A DNA stretch of 64,000 bases from Candidatus Chlorohelix allophototropha. Its GTDB lineage: Bacteria; Chloroflexota; Chloroflexia; Chloroheliales; Chloroheliaceae. Below the pieces are notes generated by a model. It saw only the letters and a list, made by a program, of their open reading frames with translations, was not told where the DNA came from and did not search any database. Position 1 is the first letter of the stretch. Every line of letters starts with the position of its first letter. The stretch covers positions 2,702,799 through 2,766,798 of the forward strand of contig NZ_CP128399.1 of assembly GCF_030389965.1 (NCBI RefSeq), given 5' to 3'. The translations under genes were made by a program, and so were the position numbers. Of the stretch, positions 1 to 7,815 are shown one piece after another.

Positions 1-507
1 GTTAAAGAAGGGCAACGTGCTGCTACCTATTTGAGCCTTTTTAACTATCCGGTAGATGCAATTATCTCGAACCGGATTTTACCTGAAAATAGCTCTGATG
101 CGTTTTTCGCAGGAATATGCGGAAGGCAAAAGGAATATCGGGATTTGATTTATAGCAGTTTTGCGCCACTCCCCATTCTGGAAGTACCCATGAAGGGACA
201 TGAGGTTACCGGGATCAAAGCGCTAGGTGACTTGGGAATGGAAATATACGGTGATCGCGACCCTACGGAGTCGTTCTACCGTGGCAAAGCGCAAGAAATC
301 GTCAAGATTGACGGCGAATATATATTACAGCTTGCTCTTCCTAACCTTGAAGTGGACAAAGTGAATATGGTTAAGAAGGGTGACGAACTCTTCGTTGAAA
401 TTGGTAATTTCAAACGGGATTTATTGCTACCACATGCGTTAGCCGCTCGCAACGCTAAATCAGCACGGTTCAAGGATGGAATACTGCACGTACACTTTTC
501 TAATTAA
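1..507 (+). CDS. ArsA-type ATPase, C-terminal part (cut by left window edge)
   Basis: The frame is open from base 1, so the ATPase core and P-loop lie outside the window; 168 residues are visible. The first ~85 resemble the end of an ArsA/GET3-type NTPase domain (a YPVDAIISNRILPE segment, where ArsA proteins carry a conserved Asn-Arg). Residues ~95-168 look like the small beta-rich HSP20/alpha-crystallin-like domain that ends many bacterial ArsA homologues. A second, complete ArsA-like gene follows after 23 bp, so this is a tandem pair, probably one operon. Family knowledge: ArsA/GET3 ATPases work in arsenite export or membrane-protein targeting, and green phototrophic bacteria have arsA-like genes linked to chlorosomes. 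The actual client is unknown. TTG at base 31 is an internal codon, not the start. Confidence 0.85.
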   Translation, partial: VKEGQRAATYLSLFNYPVDAIISNRILPENSSDAFFAGICGRQKEYRDLIYSSFAPLPILEVPMKGHEVTGIKALGDLGMEIYGDRDPTESFYRGKAQEIVKIDGEYILQLALPNLEVDKVNMVKKGDELFVEIGNFKRDLLLPHALAARNAKSARFKDGILHVHFSN

Positions 508-530
508 CTGCGAGGAGAGGTTTTGAAAAG

Positions 531-1778
531 ATGGGTACCAGAGTCATAATTTATAGCGGCAAAGGTGGGACGGGCAAAACCACCATTAGTGCCGCAAGTG
601 CCAGTCTGATTGCCAGCCGCGGGAAAAAGGTGCTGATTATGTCCAGCGACCCGGCACACTCTCTATCTGATGTTATTGGAAAAGCGATTAGCCGAGATGA
701 AGTAACCGAACTAGCGCCTAACTTATTTGGTCTGGAAGTAGATACAGTCTACGAGATGCGGAAAAGCATGGGCGGGTTTCAGAAATTTATGGCAAACGCC
801 TATGAAGGGCGTGGCGTGGATAGTAGTGTTGCCGCCGAACTCAGCAACCAACCCGGTATGGACGAGATTCTTGCACTGAACCGTTTGCTTATAGAATATA
901 AGAGCAACAAGTGGGATTGTATAATTGTTGATACTGCTCCCACCGGCAATACTTTGCGTTTATTGGCTTATCCCGAAATGATCATTGGAGGCACAAGCGG
1001 TAAAAACTTCTTCAAGGTTTACCGTGGCTTTAGTAGTTTCGTGCGCCCTTTCCGCCAACAAACCCCTAATGATGAGTTTTTCAAAGAAGTAAACAACTTG
1101 ATGGAGATGATGAATGAGCTAAGCGCCTTCATCGTAGCCGATGATGTTTCAGTTCGTTTGGTATTGAATCCTGAAAAACTCCCGGTGATGGAAACTAAAC
1201 GCGCCTACACCTTTTTAAGCCTTTATGGCATCAAGATGGACTCGGTTATAATCAACAAGATTCTACCCAGAGAGAAACAGCTTGGCGCCTATTTTGATTA
1301 TTGGGTGGAGTTGCAGGCAAAGTATATCAAAGAAATCGAAGAGAGTTTTAACCCCATGCCCATCTTTGGTTCTATATTGGAAGATGAAGAGCCGATAGGG
1401 GTTAATAAGCTTATACCGGTTGCAGACAAACTTTTTGGAACGTCTGACCCAATACAAAAGTTATACGACCATCCGCTCATATGGCTGGAAGAAATGACTG
1501 CAAATCCGCGTGCGCCTAAAGAAACGCATCGAAGACTTTGTGTGCGCTTACCTTTCATCGATGAGCAGGACGAATTATACATCGCACATAACGGTACGGA
1601 TGTAAATGTAACCGCAGGACGACTACAAAGAGCAGTTTCCCTACCGAGGGTTTTAGTACACAGCGATTTGGTTAATTTTTATTATGAAGATGGCATTCTC
1701 AAAATGGAGTTTTCGGAAAAGCCTCCCGAAGAGATTGCGTGGACAGACGACCCTTTTTTCGTAGGAAGTAACAAGTAA
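531..1778 (+). CDS. ArsA-family ATPase (full length)
   Basis: The protein has 415 residues. It carries the deviant Walker A motif GKGGTGKTT at residues 10-18, DPAHSL at 40-45 and the switch II segment DTAPTGN at 134-140, all diagnostic of ArsA/GET3 ATPases. The last ~80 residues form a beta-rich HSP20-like domain, as in the preceding partial gene. ATG is preceded by GGAGAGG about 12 bases upstream. No obvious ArsA metal-binding Cys cluster was noticed, so a targeting or assembly role is at least as likely as arsenite export. Paired ArsA-like ATPases are known in green phototrophic bacteria, where a role in placing chlorosome or membrane proteins has been suggested; here that is inference. A strong hairpin terminator follows the stop. 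Confidence 0.9.
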   Translation: MGTRVIIYSGKGGTGKTTISAASASLIASRGKKVLIMSSDPAHSLSDVIGKAISRDEVTELAPNLFGLEVDTVYEMRKSMGGFQKFMANAYEGRGVDSSVAAELSNQPGMDEILALNRLLIEYKSNKWDCIIVDTAPTGNTLRLLAYPEMIIGGTSGKNFFKVYRGFSSFVRPFRQQTPNDEFFKEVNNLMEMMNELSAFIVADDVSVRLVLNPEKLPVMETKRAYTFLSLYGIKMDSVIINKILPREKQLGAYFDYWVELQAKYIKEIEESFNPMPIFGSILEDEEPIGVNKLIPVADKLFGTSDPIQKLYDHPLIWLEEMTANPRAPKETHRRLCVRLPFIDEQDELYIAHNGTDVNVTAGRLQRAVSLPRVLVHSDLVNFYYEDGILKMEFSEKPPEEIAWTDDPFFVGSNK

Positions 1779-1787
1779 ATAGGAAAC

Positions 1788-1818
1788 AAAAAGCCAGGTT
1801 CTAGACCTGGCTTTTTTA
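1788..1818. terminator. Bidirectional Rho-independent terminator
   Basis: A 9-bp perfect stem (AAGCCAGGT, 1791-1799, with ACCTGGCTT, 1805-1813) has a T-run on the plus side and an A-run (T-run on minus) on the other. It sits between the convergent ArsA-like gene and the 32-residue minus-strand gene, so it can end both transcripts. Confidence 0.85.
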
Positions 1819-1827
1819 GTTTAGCTC

Positions 1828-1926
1828 TTATTTTTTTCCGGCTTCTCGCTCGGTCTTGCGACGATCGCGTAACTTCTTGCTTTTAGCTCGGTGCTTTTGA
1901 ATAGCTACCTTCTTGCGTTTATTCAT
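1828..1926 (-). CDS. Very basic 32-residue microprotein
   Basis: A short ORF encodes MNKRKKVAIQ...REAGKK, about half of whose residues are Lys or Arg. It is supported by a perfect Shine-Dalgarno sequence (AGGAGG) about 5 bases before ATG and by a terminator straight after the stop. It lies 32 bp downstream of the two HTH-Sm genes on the same strand and is probably cotranscribed with them. Size and charge resemble small ribosome-associated peptides of the Thx/bS22 kind, but I cannot assign a family. An RNA- or ribosome-binding role is inference from composition and neighbours. Confidence 0.7.
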   Translation of the reverse strand: MNKRKKVAIQKHRAKSKKLRDRRKTEREAGKK

Positions 1927-1958
1927 TTTATCCTCCTAACTATATTTTGAAGCTTCTA

Positions 1959-2735
1959 TTACTCTTCATTCTCCGGTCTTGGTCTGAACGGGGGTCGGGG
2001 TCGATAATTGCCCTCATTCCCACTATCGCTATTGCCGCCACCGGGCGGTCTCGGACGGTAACCACCCTCATTCCCGCCACTGCCACTACCACCACCGGGC
2101 GGTCTCGGACGGTAACCACCTTCATTCCCGCCACCGCCACTACCACCACCGGGTGGTCTCGGACGATAGCCACCTTCATTCCCGCCACCGGGTCTGGGAC
2201 CTGGGCGTGGGCCTGATCCAGTGTTAGGACCGGTTGGTCTGCCACCACCGGGTCTAGGGGGTCTACCTCCGCCTCCGCCGCCATTAAACGGTCGTCTTCC
2301 ACCACCGCCACCTCCAACAGGTCTACGAGGTGCGGAGGGTTTAAGTGACCACCATTTTTTGATAGCGTGACGTTGCAGGATAGTTTTAATACCGCTATTC
2401 AACTCAACAATTTTAATTATGCTATTATCTGCGCCATCAACAGTCCCTAATAAAGTTTCACCGTTCATAAGCAGGAAACCCATTTGTGGGCGGCGTTCGT
2501 GCTTTAGCGTCTCTTGCAAGCGGGAACTAGTGCTGCGTGCATAATCGCTAAACTCATCAACCGGAATACCAAAATATTCAGCTAAAGAACCACGAGAATG
2601 TACATCTCCAGCATGTTTCTCCAACTCAATAGCATGGATATAATGCTCAGGCAAACCTACTTCCGACGCTACCTCACGAGGGGTAATGCCATCCTTCAGA
2701 GCGCGAAGATAAATTATATACGAACCGAGGCTCAT
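1959..2735 (-). CDS. XRE-type HTH fused to Hfq/Sm-like domain with Gly/Arg/Pro-rich tail
   Basis: The protein has 258 residues. Residues ~1-65 resemble an XRE-type helix-turn-helix (a REVASEVGLPEHYIHAIE core). Residues ~70-128 fit the Hfq/Sm pattern: a short helix, a first strand ending in the MNGETLLG turn (compare VNGIKLQG in E. coli Hfq), and a closing RHAIKKW strand (compare KHAISTV, the Sm2 signature). From ~132 to the end it is low-complexity Gly/Arg/Pro, including an 18-residue repeat with the core NEGGYRPRPPGGG. This composition is like RGG-type RNA-binding tails. The start ATG lies 2 bp after the stop of a paralogous gene and its GGGAGG ribosome site lies inside that gene's end, so the two are translationally coupled. 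RNA binding is inferred; no partner is known. Confidence 0.75.
   Translation of the reverse strand: MSLGSYIIYLRALKDGITPREVASEVGLPEHYIHAIELEKHAGDVHSRGSLAEYFGIPVDEFSDYARSTSSRLQETLKHERRPQMGFLLMNGETLLGTVDGADNSIIKIVELNSGIKTILQRHAIKKWWSLKPSAPRRPVGGGGGGRRPFNGGGGGGRPPRPGGGRPTGPNTGSGPRPGPRPGGGNEGGYRPRPPGGGSGGGGNEGGYRPRPPGGGSGSGGNEGGYRPRPPGGGNSDSGNEGNYRPRPPFRPRPENEE
1988..2203 (-). repeat. 54-bp tandem coding repeat
   Basis: Four units of 54 bp begin near 1988 (degenerate), 2042, 2096 and 2150. Each encodes 18 residues with the core NEGGYRPRPP followed by a Gly/Ser stretch. The period is a multiple of three, so unit gain or loss keeps the frame. The repeat makes the disordered tail of the HTH-Sm protein. 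Confidence 0.9.
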
Positions 2736-2737
2736 AA

Positions 2738-3424
2738 TTATTCGCCTCCCTTACCTTCGTTAGCCTCAGCAAAAGCGTCTGCCTTGCGGTAGAAAGCCAT
2801 TGCCAGCTTGCGCAAAATGATTTCCTGCTTGGTTTCCTGATCAATGATATGGACGGTAAAAGGAGTAAAATCTACCACCACGCCGGTAAACTCTTTGCCG
2901 TTCAAAAAGGTGAAGGTTAACGGCACTTTTAAATCACGCTGCTTGCGCAAATAAGCAGACTCAATGTCACCCAATTGCTCAGCGGTATATTTCATTACCG
3001 GCTTAGACTGCTCGCCGCCTTCCTTAGCATCACTGCTATTTTTCCCTTCTGCCTTGTTAGTAGGACGAGGCGCGGGAGGGGCAGGACGAGATGCCGGAGG
3101 ATTAGAAATTGCCGGGCGTGGGCTAAAATTGCCGGGAGCAGCTTGGGTAGGGCGTGGAGCAGGGTTATTATTTAGCCGTGGCGCAGCCTGACTCGGAGCC
3201 GGTTGCGGTGGGTTTTGCGGCGTAAACTCATCAAGGGGAAGGTTATAGTAGGCGGCGAATTTTTGGCGCTCAACATCGGTAGGTTCGCGTTCGCCTTCTT
3301 CCAGTTGAATAATGCGATCACGACTGATTTTCAAGTCGGCGGTTAGATCTACGTAACCTTTTTTGTGTTGTTTTTTTAGTTCTTTGATCTTGCGACCAAA
3401 ATTGAATGCCTCAGATGAAGACAT
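2738..3424 (-). CDS. XRE-type HTH fused to C-terminal Hfq/Sm-like domain
   Basis: The protein has 228 residues. Residues ~5-68 look like an XRE-family helix-turn-helix (LKKQHKKGYVDLTADLKIS and a LEEGEREPTD turn). A Pro/Ala/Asn-rich linker covers ~70-140. The C-terminal ~75 residues match Hfq in order: a helix (ESAYLRKQRDLK), then VPLTFTFLNGKEFTG (compare VPVSIYLVNGIKLQG), a DFTPFTVHI strand and a closing basic strand. Hfq is a hexameric RNA chaperone, and a fused DNA-binding-type domain is unusual. The ATG has a GGAGG about 10 bases upstream. It is the first gene of an operon with the HTH-Sm paralogue and the microprotein. Function in RNA or nucleoid regulation is inference. Confidence 0.75.
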   Translation of the reverse strand: MSSSEAFNFGRKIKELKKQHKKGYVDLTADLKISRDRIIQLEEGEREPTDVERQKFAAYYNLPLDEFTPQNPPQPAPSQAAPRLNNNPAPRPTQAAPGNFSPRPAISNPPASRPAPPAPRPTNKAEGKNSSDAKEGGEQSKPVMKYTAEQLGDIESAYLRKQRDLKVPLTFTFLNGKEFTGVVVDFTPFTVHIIDQETKQEIILRKLAMAFYRKADAFAEANEGKGGE

Positions 3425-3581
3425 CTGGCAGCGCCTCCATATAGAAGTCCTTCCTCAGAAAACCTATTTCGCCTGCGCCATTTGCAAGATAGGGAATAAT
3501 AAAACCCACTAGCGGAGGAGTCGGGGCGAAATTAAAAAGAAAGACCTCTCTAAATTATTTAACCTGATCAACTGGTTTGTG

Positions 3582-3608
3582 AAAAAAGCCAACAGAACCG
3601 CTGGCTTC
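3582..3608 (-). terminator. Terminator-like hairpin
   Basis: Read on the minus strand, an 8-bp stem (AAGCCAGC with GTTGGCTT, one G-T pair) is followed by a run of six T. It lies ~250 bp beyond the histidine kinase stop and upstream of the HTH-Sm operon, so it would insulate the operon from read-through. Confidence 0.6.
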
Positions 3609-3822
3609 TTCGCGACCGGATTAGCCACATGATAGCCTACCCTCAAATGCTTGTCAACCTAAGAAATTTCATTATTAGTCAAGCAAATCTGTTAAACAAA
3701 TTATAGTTAGGTGCAGTTAGTTTTTTAAAGACTAAAGCACCTATCAGCTAGTTTTCAAATAACAATAGTATGGTCTTTAGTCAATAGGCTACATGGGAAG
3801 ATAAGCACTGCGAAGTGAGGAA

Positions 3823-3852
3823 GTGTAGCCGGATTATAAAACCCGGCTACAC
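3823..3852 (-). terminator. Strong hairpin directly after the histidine kinase stop
   Basis: A perfect 10-bp GC-rich stem (GTGTAGCCGG, 3823-3832, with CCGGCTACAC, 3843-3852) starts three bases after the kinase stop codon. The T-rich side is on the plus strand, so on minus it acts as a 3'-end hairpin without a good U-tract. Confidence 0.55.
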
Positions 3853-3854
3853 TT

Positions 3855-5564
3855 TTATTCCTTGTGGGAAGTAGGCAGGGTAAAATAGAAGGTAGTACCC
3901 TTGCCTTCTACCGAGCTAAAACCTATATTACCACCCATTAACTTAACTAGACGTTGGGTAATAGACAAACCCAGTCCGGTTCCGCTAATCCCACTACGTT
4001 TGCTGGCGCTACTTCTGAAAAACCGATTGAATATTTTCGCTTGCTCTTTCTCAGGAATACCCATACCCTCATCGGTAATACGTACTTCAACCATTGGGCG
4101 CATCGCGGAAGCATTGTCAGCCTCGTCCGTAGGTGGAACTGCATTTTGAACGATAATATTAATCTTGCCACCCTTAGGCGAGTATTTTATCGCATTACCA
4201 ATAAGATTCATTAAAATCTGATTGAGTTTGCCGTAATCTGCCAGCGCATAGGGATGTTCAGCCTTAATAGCCACTTCAATCTGGTGAGGAGATTTTTGTT
4301 GCAGCTTCAAATTTTCTAAAACCTGCGTAATAGTGATATTCAAGTCGATTTCGGCTACTTTTATTTCAAGGTTGCCTTCCTCAAGTCGGGTTAATTCGAG
4401 CATATCATTGAGCAAAGCTCTCAAGCGTAAAGCTTCCTGATTAATTTGCGCTATCCACTGAGGACTTTCTTCAGGAGGTAAAGAGGGTTCATTTAGTATT
4501 TCGGTCATATTCAATATAACCGCGATAGGATTGCGGAGTTCGTGGGAAACCATTGATACAAATTGGTCTTTTAAGCGATCTAATTCGCGGTCACGAGTAA
4601 CATCGCGTAGCAGAAAACCCGTTCCGATCTGCCTACCACGAGCATCGTCAATCGGAAAAAGGGTCATTCGGATTTCACGTACCGGACGGTTGGCAAGTCC
4701 AGCAGAAGGATCGACACCAAGTTCACCGGAAGACTGAATGAAAGGAGCAGGGCGCAAGTGCTGAATGATTTCCGATTTTATAGCGGCAAGCGGTCGTTCA
4801 AGGCTAAATTCAAAACTGGGCACTTGTCCTTGAGAACTATATTGCCGAGCAGCCACCATACCCATCCTGAAACTTTCCCGGTTAGCAACAAACGGTCTGA
4901 TTTTAGCAAGCCACTCCTCAACCGTTTTTAATTTCTGCTCAGGATTATAAATACCGCACCACTTAAGCAATTCGTCGGTGCGTTTATTCGAGTGAATTAT
5001 GGTGCCATCGAGTTCCGCCAGCAACAAGCCGTCACTCATACCTTCTAAGCCACTGGTGAGAGCAAGGTGTTCTTCTATATATTGGACAACCTCATTTTGA
5101 ATAGCCTCGCGATGCTTAGCAGCCCGCATATTTACGGTTCTAGCGCTGATTACCAACACTAAGGCAGCGCCAAAGGTGGATGAGGCTACTACAACTGCCA
5201 ATAGGAGCAAAAGTTCGCTATTTAGAAGGCTACCGAAAAATAGCAAGCCCACCAATGCCAGCAGCACAATCCCCAAATATAACCAGATATCGCTAACTGT
5301 CAGGGGATGCGGTTCTATTACCCGATTTTTTGCTTTCGCAGGCTCGAGCAATAGCGGCGGTTCGGATATTTTATCTACTAGTGGCTCGAATAGATTGCTT
5401 TGCAAACCAATTCTATTTTCAGAGCGGTTTAAATAACCCAAGCCTGTATCTCCTATACTATATTGAAATCCTAAGCGAAGTTGTGGAAGCACAGGCACAA
5501 ATATAAGCAATATACTGAAAACCCAATCTGTTGGGATTATGCCACAATTTGATATTTTAGACAA
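3855..5564 (-). CDS. Membrane PAS-containing sensor histidine kinase
   Basis: The protein has up to 569 residues. Hydrophobic segments at ~93-113 and ~117-140 form a hairpin of two membrane spans, with a possible third near residue 15-30. A PAS-like region spans ~172-325 (SDGLLLAELDGTIIHSN). HisKA has FVSMVSHELRNP with the phospho-accepting His341. The ATPase domain shows the N box (NLIGNAIKYS), G1 (DEGMGIP) and G2 (GTGLGLSI). No response regulator is adjacent, so its partner is elsewhere. The first available start is TTG at 5564 without a clear ribosome site, and a later alternative start is possible. It is divergent from cobS with 53 bp between them. Confidence 0.9.
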   Translation of the reverse strand: MSKISNCGIIPTDWVFSILLIFVPVLPQLRLGFQYSIGDTGLGYLNRSENRIGLQSNLFEPLVDKISEPPLLLEPAKAKNRVIEPHPLTVSDIWLYLGIVLLALVGLLFFGSLLNSELLLLLAVVVASSTFGAALVLVISARTVNMRAAKHREAIQNEVVQYIEEHLALTSGLEGMSDGLLLAELDGTIIHSNKRTDELLKWCGIYNPEQKLKTVEEWLAKIRPFVANRESFRMGMVAARQYSSQGQVPSFEFSLERPLAAIKSEIIQHLRPAPFIQSSGELGVDPSAGLANRPVREIRMTLFPIDDARGRQIGTGFLLRDVTRDRELDRLKDQFVSMVSHELRNPIAVILNMTEILNEPSLPPEESPQWIAQINQEALRLRALLNDMLELTRLEEGNLEIKVAEIDLNITITQVLENLKLQQKSPHQIEVAIKAEHPYALADYGKLNQILMNLIGNAIKYSPKGGKINIIVQNAVPPTDEADNASAMRPMVEVRITDEGMGIPEKEQAKIFNRFFRSSASKRSGISGTGLGLSITQRLVKLMGGNIGFSSVEGKGTTFYFTLPTSHKE

Positions 5565-5617
5565 TGGGCGTATAATGAAGCGATTAATATCTGGCTTAAT
5601 ATGAATGACGGTTAGAA

Positions 5618-6391
5618 TTGCAAATAGTGCTTAGCTTTCTGGTAGCAGTTCAATTCCTCACGACTCTGCCTGTACCCCTACGACGACAGGCAAGCTCAGA
5701 AGATGTAGGCAGGGCAGTTCGTTATTTCCCAATTGTAGGGTTGTGGCTAGGAGTAATGTTAGCCAGTTTGAACTGGCTGCTTAACTTTTTTATGCCTGCA
5801 AATATCGTGGCGACCTTACTTGTAGCTTCGCTGCTTGCCTTTACCGGTGCGCTTCATTTTGACGGTTTTCTAGATTCATGCGATGGTATGTTCGGTTACC
5901 GCACCCCGGAGCGGCGGCTTGAAATTATGCGAGACAGTCATGTTGGAAGCTTCGCGGTTGCAGGTGGCTGGGTTTTATTAACCCTTAAATATGTCGCGCT
6001 TCTCAACATTCCCCCCGACCTGATGACCCCGGCACTATTACTTGCTCCGGTATTAGGGCGGTGGGCGCTAGTCACAGCGGTGGTTATATTTCCATATGGA
6101 CGGGATAGCGGATTGGGTATTCTGTTCAAGCAGCACACCGGAAAACTAGAAATGGCACTGGCTGGACTAGGAGTGTTGGTATTTTCGCTATTAACATTGC
6201 GGCTATTTGGAGTGGTGCTAGTATTAACTAACTTCGTTTTTGCTTACCTTTTTGGTAAGTATGTAATGAGCAAACTGCCTGCCGGTTTAACGGGCGATAG
6301 TTATGGGGCTATAACCGAATCCAGCGAGACGCTCGCCTGGCTTATTATCGGGGCGGCGGCGGGTGTGATAAAATCCATGTGGTTTCTATAA
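5618..6391 (+). CDS. cobS: Adenosylcobinamide-GDP ribazoletransferase (cobalamin synthase)
   Basis: CobS joins adenosylcobinamide-GDP to alpha-ribazole (phosphate) in the last steps of cobalamin assembly at the membrane. The 257 residues include the family metal-binding motif DGFLDSCDG at ~82-90 and the following RRLEIMRDSHVGSFA segment. Several hydrophobic helices are spread over the length, as expected for this integral membrane enzyme. Start is TTG (encoding MQIVLSF), which gives the expected N-terminus. It leads the cluster cobS-cobC-cobU. No cobalamin riboswitch fits in the 53 bp before it. Confidence 0.93.
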   Translation: MQIVLSFLVAVQFLTTLPVPLRRQASSEDVGRAVRYFPIVGLWLGVMLASLNWLLNFFMPANIVATLLVASLLAFTGALHFDGFLDSCDGMFGYRTPERRLEIMRDSHVGSFAVAGGWVLLTLKYVALLNIPPDLMTPALLLAPVLGRWALVTAVVIFPYGRDSGLGILFKQHTGKLEMALAGLGVLVFSLLTLRLFGVVLVLTNFVFAYLFGKYVMSKLPAGLTGDSYGAITESSETLAWLIIGAAAGVIKSMWFL

Positions 6392-6436
6392 CCAAATACT
6401 TCTCAAAACCTTTTATCCTTTACAGGTGATAAGAAA

Positions 6437-7078
6437 ATGCCGAAGCTGATTCTGGTAAGGCACGGTCAAACCGATTATAACGCGCAACGTCGTTATCAAG
6501 GACACACCGACATCCCACTTAATGAAATGGGTTTACGTCAAGCCAGAGCTTTACAAAAACGCCTCTCTCATTTAAAACTCACTGCTGCCTTTTGTAGCGA
6601 TTTGAGCAGAGCGCGTACCACTGCCCAAATTGGGCTGGAAGGGCATTCTCCCAAACTGGAAGCGGAAATATTGCCCGGTCTGCGTGAAGCTTCCGGTGGC
6701 AGAGCAGAGGGGTTAAATTATAATCAAATGCTGGAGCAATTCCCCGAAGAAACTAAGCTCTGGCAAAGTGATCGGTACAATTATAGCCCGCCCGGTGGTG
6801 AAAACCTGAAGACTGTGCTTGAGCGGGTTAGCCAAGCAATTGATTATATTACCAATAAACATCCGGGCGAAGATGAAGTGGTTTTGGTAGTGGCACACGG
6901 GGGAGTAATCGGCACACTTCTTTGCCATTATATGGGGATGGATTTAAACCGTATCTGGCAATGGCGGGTAGATAGTTGTTCGTTGAGCATCGTCCACCTT
7001 TACGATAATGCTTCAATCCTGTCGCTGTTTAACGATACATCCCATATTGACTCTATGGATTTAAGTGAAGGTAAATAG
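6437..7078 (+). CDS. cobC: Histidine phosphatase, probable alpha-ribazole-5'-phosphate phosphatase
   Basis: The protein has 213 residues of the phosphoglycerate-mutase-like superfamily. The catalytic RHG motif is at residues 8-10 (LILVRHGQTDYN), the second catalytic His is in VVAHGG near residue 154, and the substrate region QGHTDIPLNEMG is typical of CobC/PhoE-like phosphatases. Sequence alone cannot separate alpha-ribazole phosphatase from other small phosphatases. Placement between cobS and cobU argues for removal of phosphate from alpha-ribazole-5'-phosphate or adenosylcobalamin-5'-phosphate. Confidence 0.8.
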   Translation: MPKLILVRHGQTDYNAQRRYQGHTDIPLNEMGLRQARALQKRLSHLKLTAAFCSDLSRARTTAQIGLEGHSPKLEAEILPGLREASGGRAEGLNYNQMLEQFPEETKLWQSDRYNYSPPGGENLKTVLERVSQAIDYITNKHPGEDEVVLVVAHGGVIGTLLCHYMGMDLNRIWQWRVDSCSLSIVHLYDNASILSLFNDTSHIDSMDLSEGK

Positions 7079-7120
7079 GAATTTCTTGTTTTCTGGAAAG
7101 GTTTTTGAATAGTAGCGATA

Positions 7121-7810
7121 ATGTCAAAACCATCGAAAGAGCGCCTAATAAGCCTTGTTTTGGGTGGCGCACGCAGCGGCAAAAGTACCTTTGCCGAGAA
7201 ACTGGCAAGTTCCCGTGCGAGCAACCTCGCGGTGTTATACGTAGCAACGCTTGAACCTTATGATGCCGAAATGCAAGAGCGCGTAGAGCGACATCGTGCC
7301 AGTCGTCCCGATACATGGCGCACATTAGAAGCCCCTCTGAATTTGGCTGAAACAGTTCGTCAAGGATACAAGGGTGAGAAATTGGTGCTGCTCGATTGTC
7401 TCACGCTTTGGACTACCAACCGCCTGATGAGCATAACACCACTGGATAAGGATGCTGCGGGATATGTCTCCCAAATACCGCCTGAAGACGACCTTGCGCT
7501 CGAATCTACTACGCCTACTACTCCTGTTGAGGTTACTTCCCCAGATTATTTTGCCGAGGAACGCGCAATGGCTCAGGAACTCGAATCACTAGTGGCTTGG
7601 TTACGTGAGCAGAATTGCGGACTAGTAATGGTTTCTAACGAAGTGGGAATGGGTTTAGTACCGCCTTACCCACTGGGACGCGCCTATCGAGATGCGTTGG
7701 GACGCTTAAATCAGGTTGCTGCTAACCTCGCAGATGAAGCTTTTTTTTGTATTGCCGGTATTCCCATTGATTTGAAAAAATTGCAATATAATTTTGACGA
7801 GGATATCTAA
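7121..7810 (+). CDS. cobU: Adenosylcobinamide kinase / cobinamide-phosphate guanylyltransferase
   Basis: CobU phosphorylates adenosylcobinamide and transfers GMP to it, making the CobS substrate. The P-loop is GGARSGKS at residues 15-22. The guanylyl-accepting region has ERHRASRPDTW, and the C-terminal SNEVGMGLVPPYPLGRAYRD segment followed by LGRLNQ is strongly diagnostic. The 229-residue protein is longer than usual because of a Ser/Thr/Pro-rich insertion at ~105-145, just before the conserved EERAMAQELE helix. It follows cobC by 42 bp. Confidence 0.93.
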   Translation: MSKPSKERLISLVLGGARSGKSTFAEKLASSRASNLAVLYVATLEPYDAEMQERVERHRASRPDTWRTLEAPLNLAETVRQGYKGEKLVLLDCLTLWTTNRLMSITPLDKDAAGYVSQIPPEDDLALESTTPTTPVEVTSPDYFAEERAMAQELESLVAWLREQNCGLVMVSNEVGMGLVPPYPLGRAYRDALGRLNQVAANLADEAFFCIAGIPIDLKKLQYNFDEDI

Positions 7811-7815
7811 GGGCT

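Larger units (their letters stand above)
3425..3854. other. 430-bp gene-free stretch between the kinase and HTH-Sm operon
   Basis: No ORF with coding character is visible. It holds two hairpins described separately (3582-3608 and 3823-3852) and an AT-rich centre that presumably includes the promoter of the minus-strand HTH-Sm operon; no near-consensus promoter stood out. A loose inverted repeat (GACTAAAG near 3739 and CTTTAGTC near 3774) is also present. Confidence 0.5.

Noticed and set aside
1988-2203. Regular 54-bp repeats, at first sight like a CRISPR array.
   Set aside because: There are no unique spacers; the repeats are contiguous, in frame and encode a Gly/Arg/Pro-rich tail.
1947-2317. 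ORFs overlapping the HTH-Sm tail on both strands.
   Set aside because: They are frame shadows of the 54-bp repeat.
5565-5617. A cobalamin riboswitch before cobS.
   Set aside because: Only 53 bp are available and no B12-box-like sequence is present.
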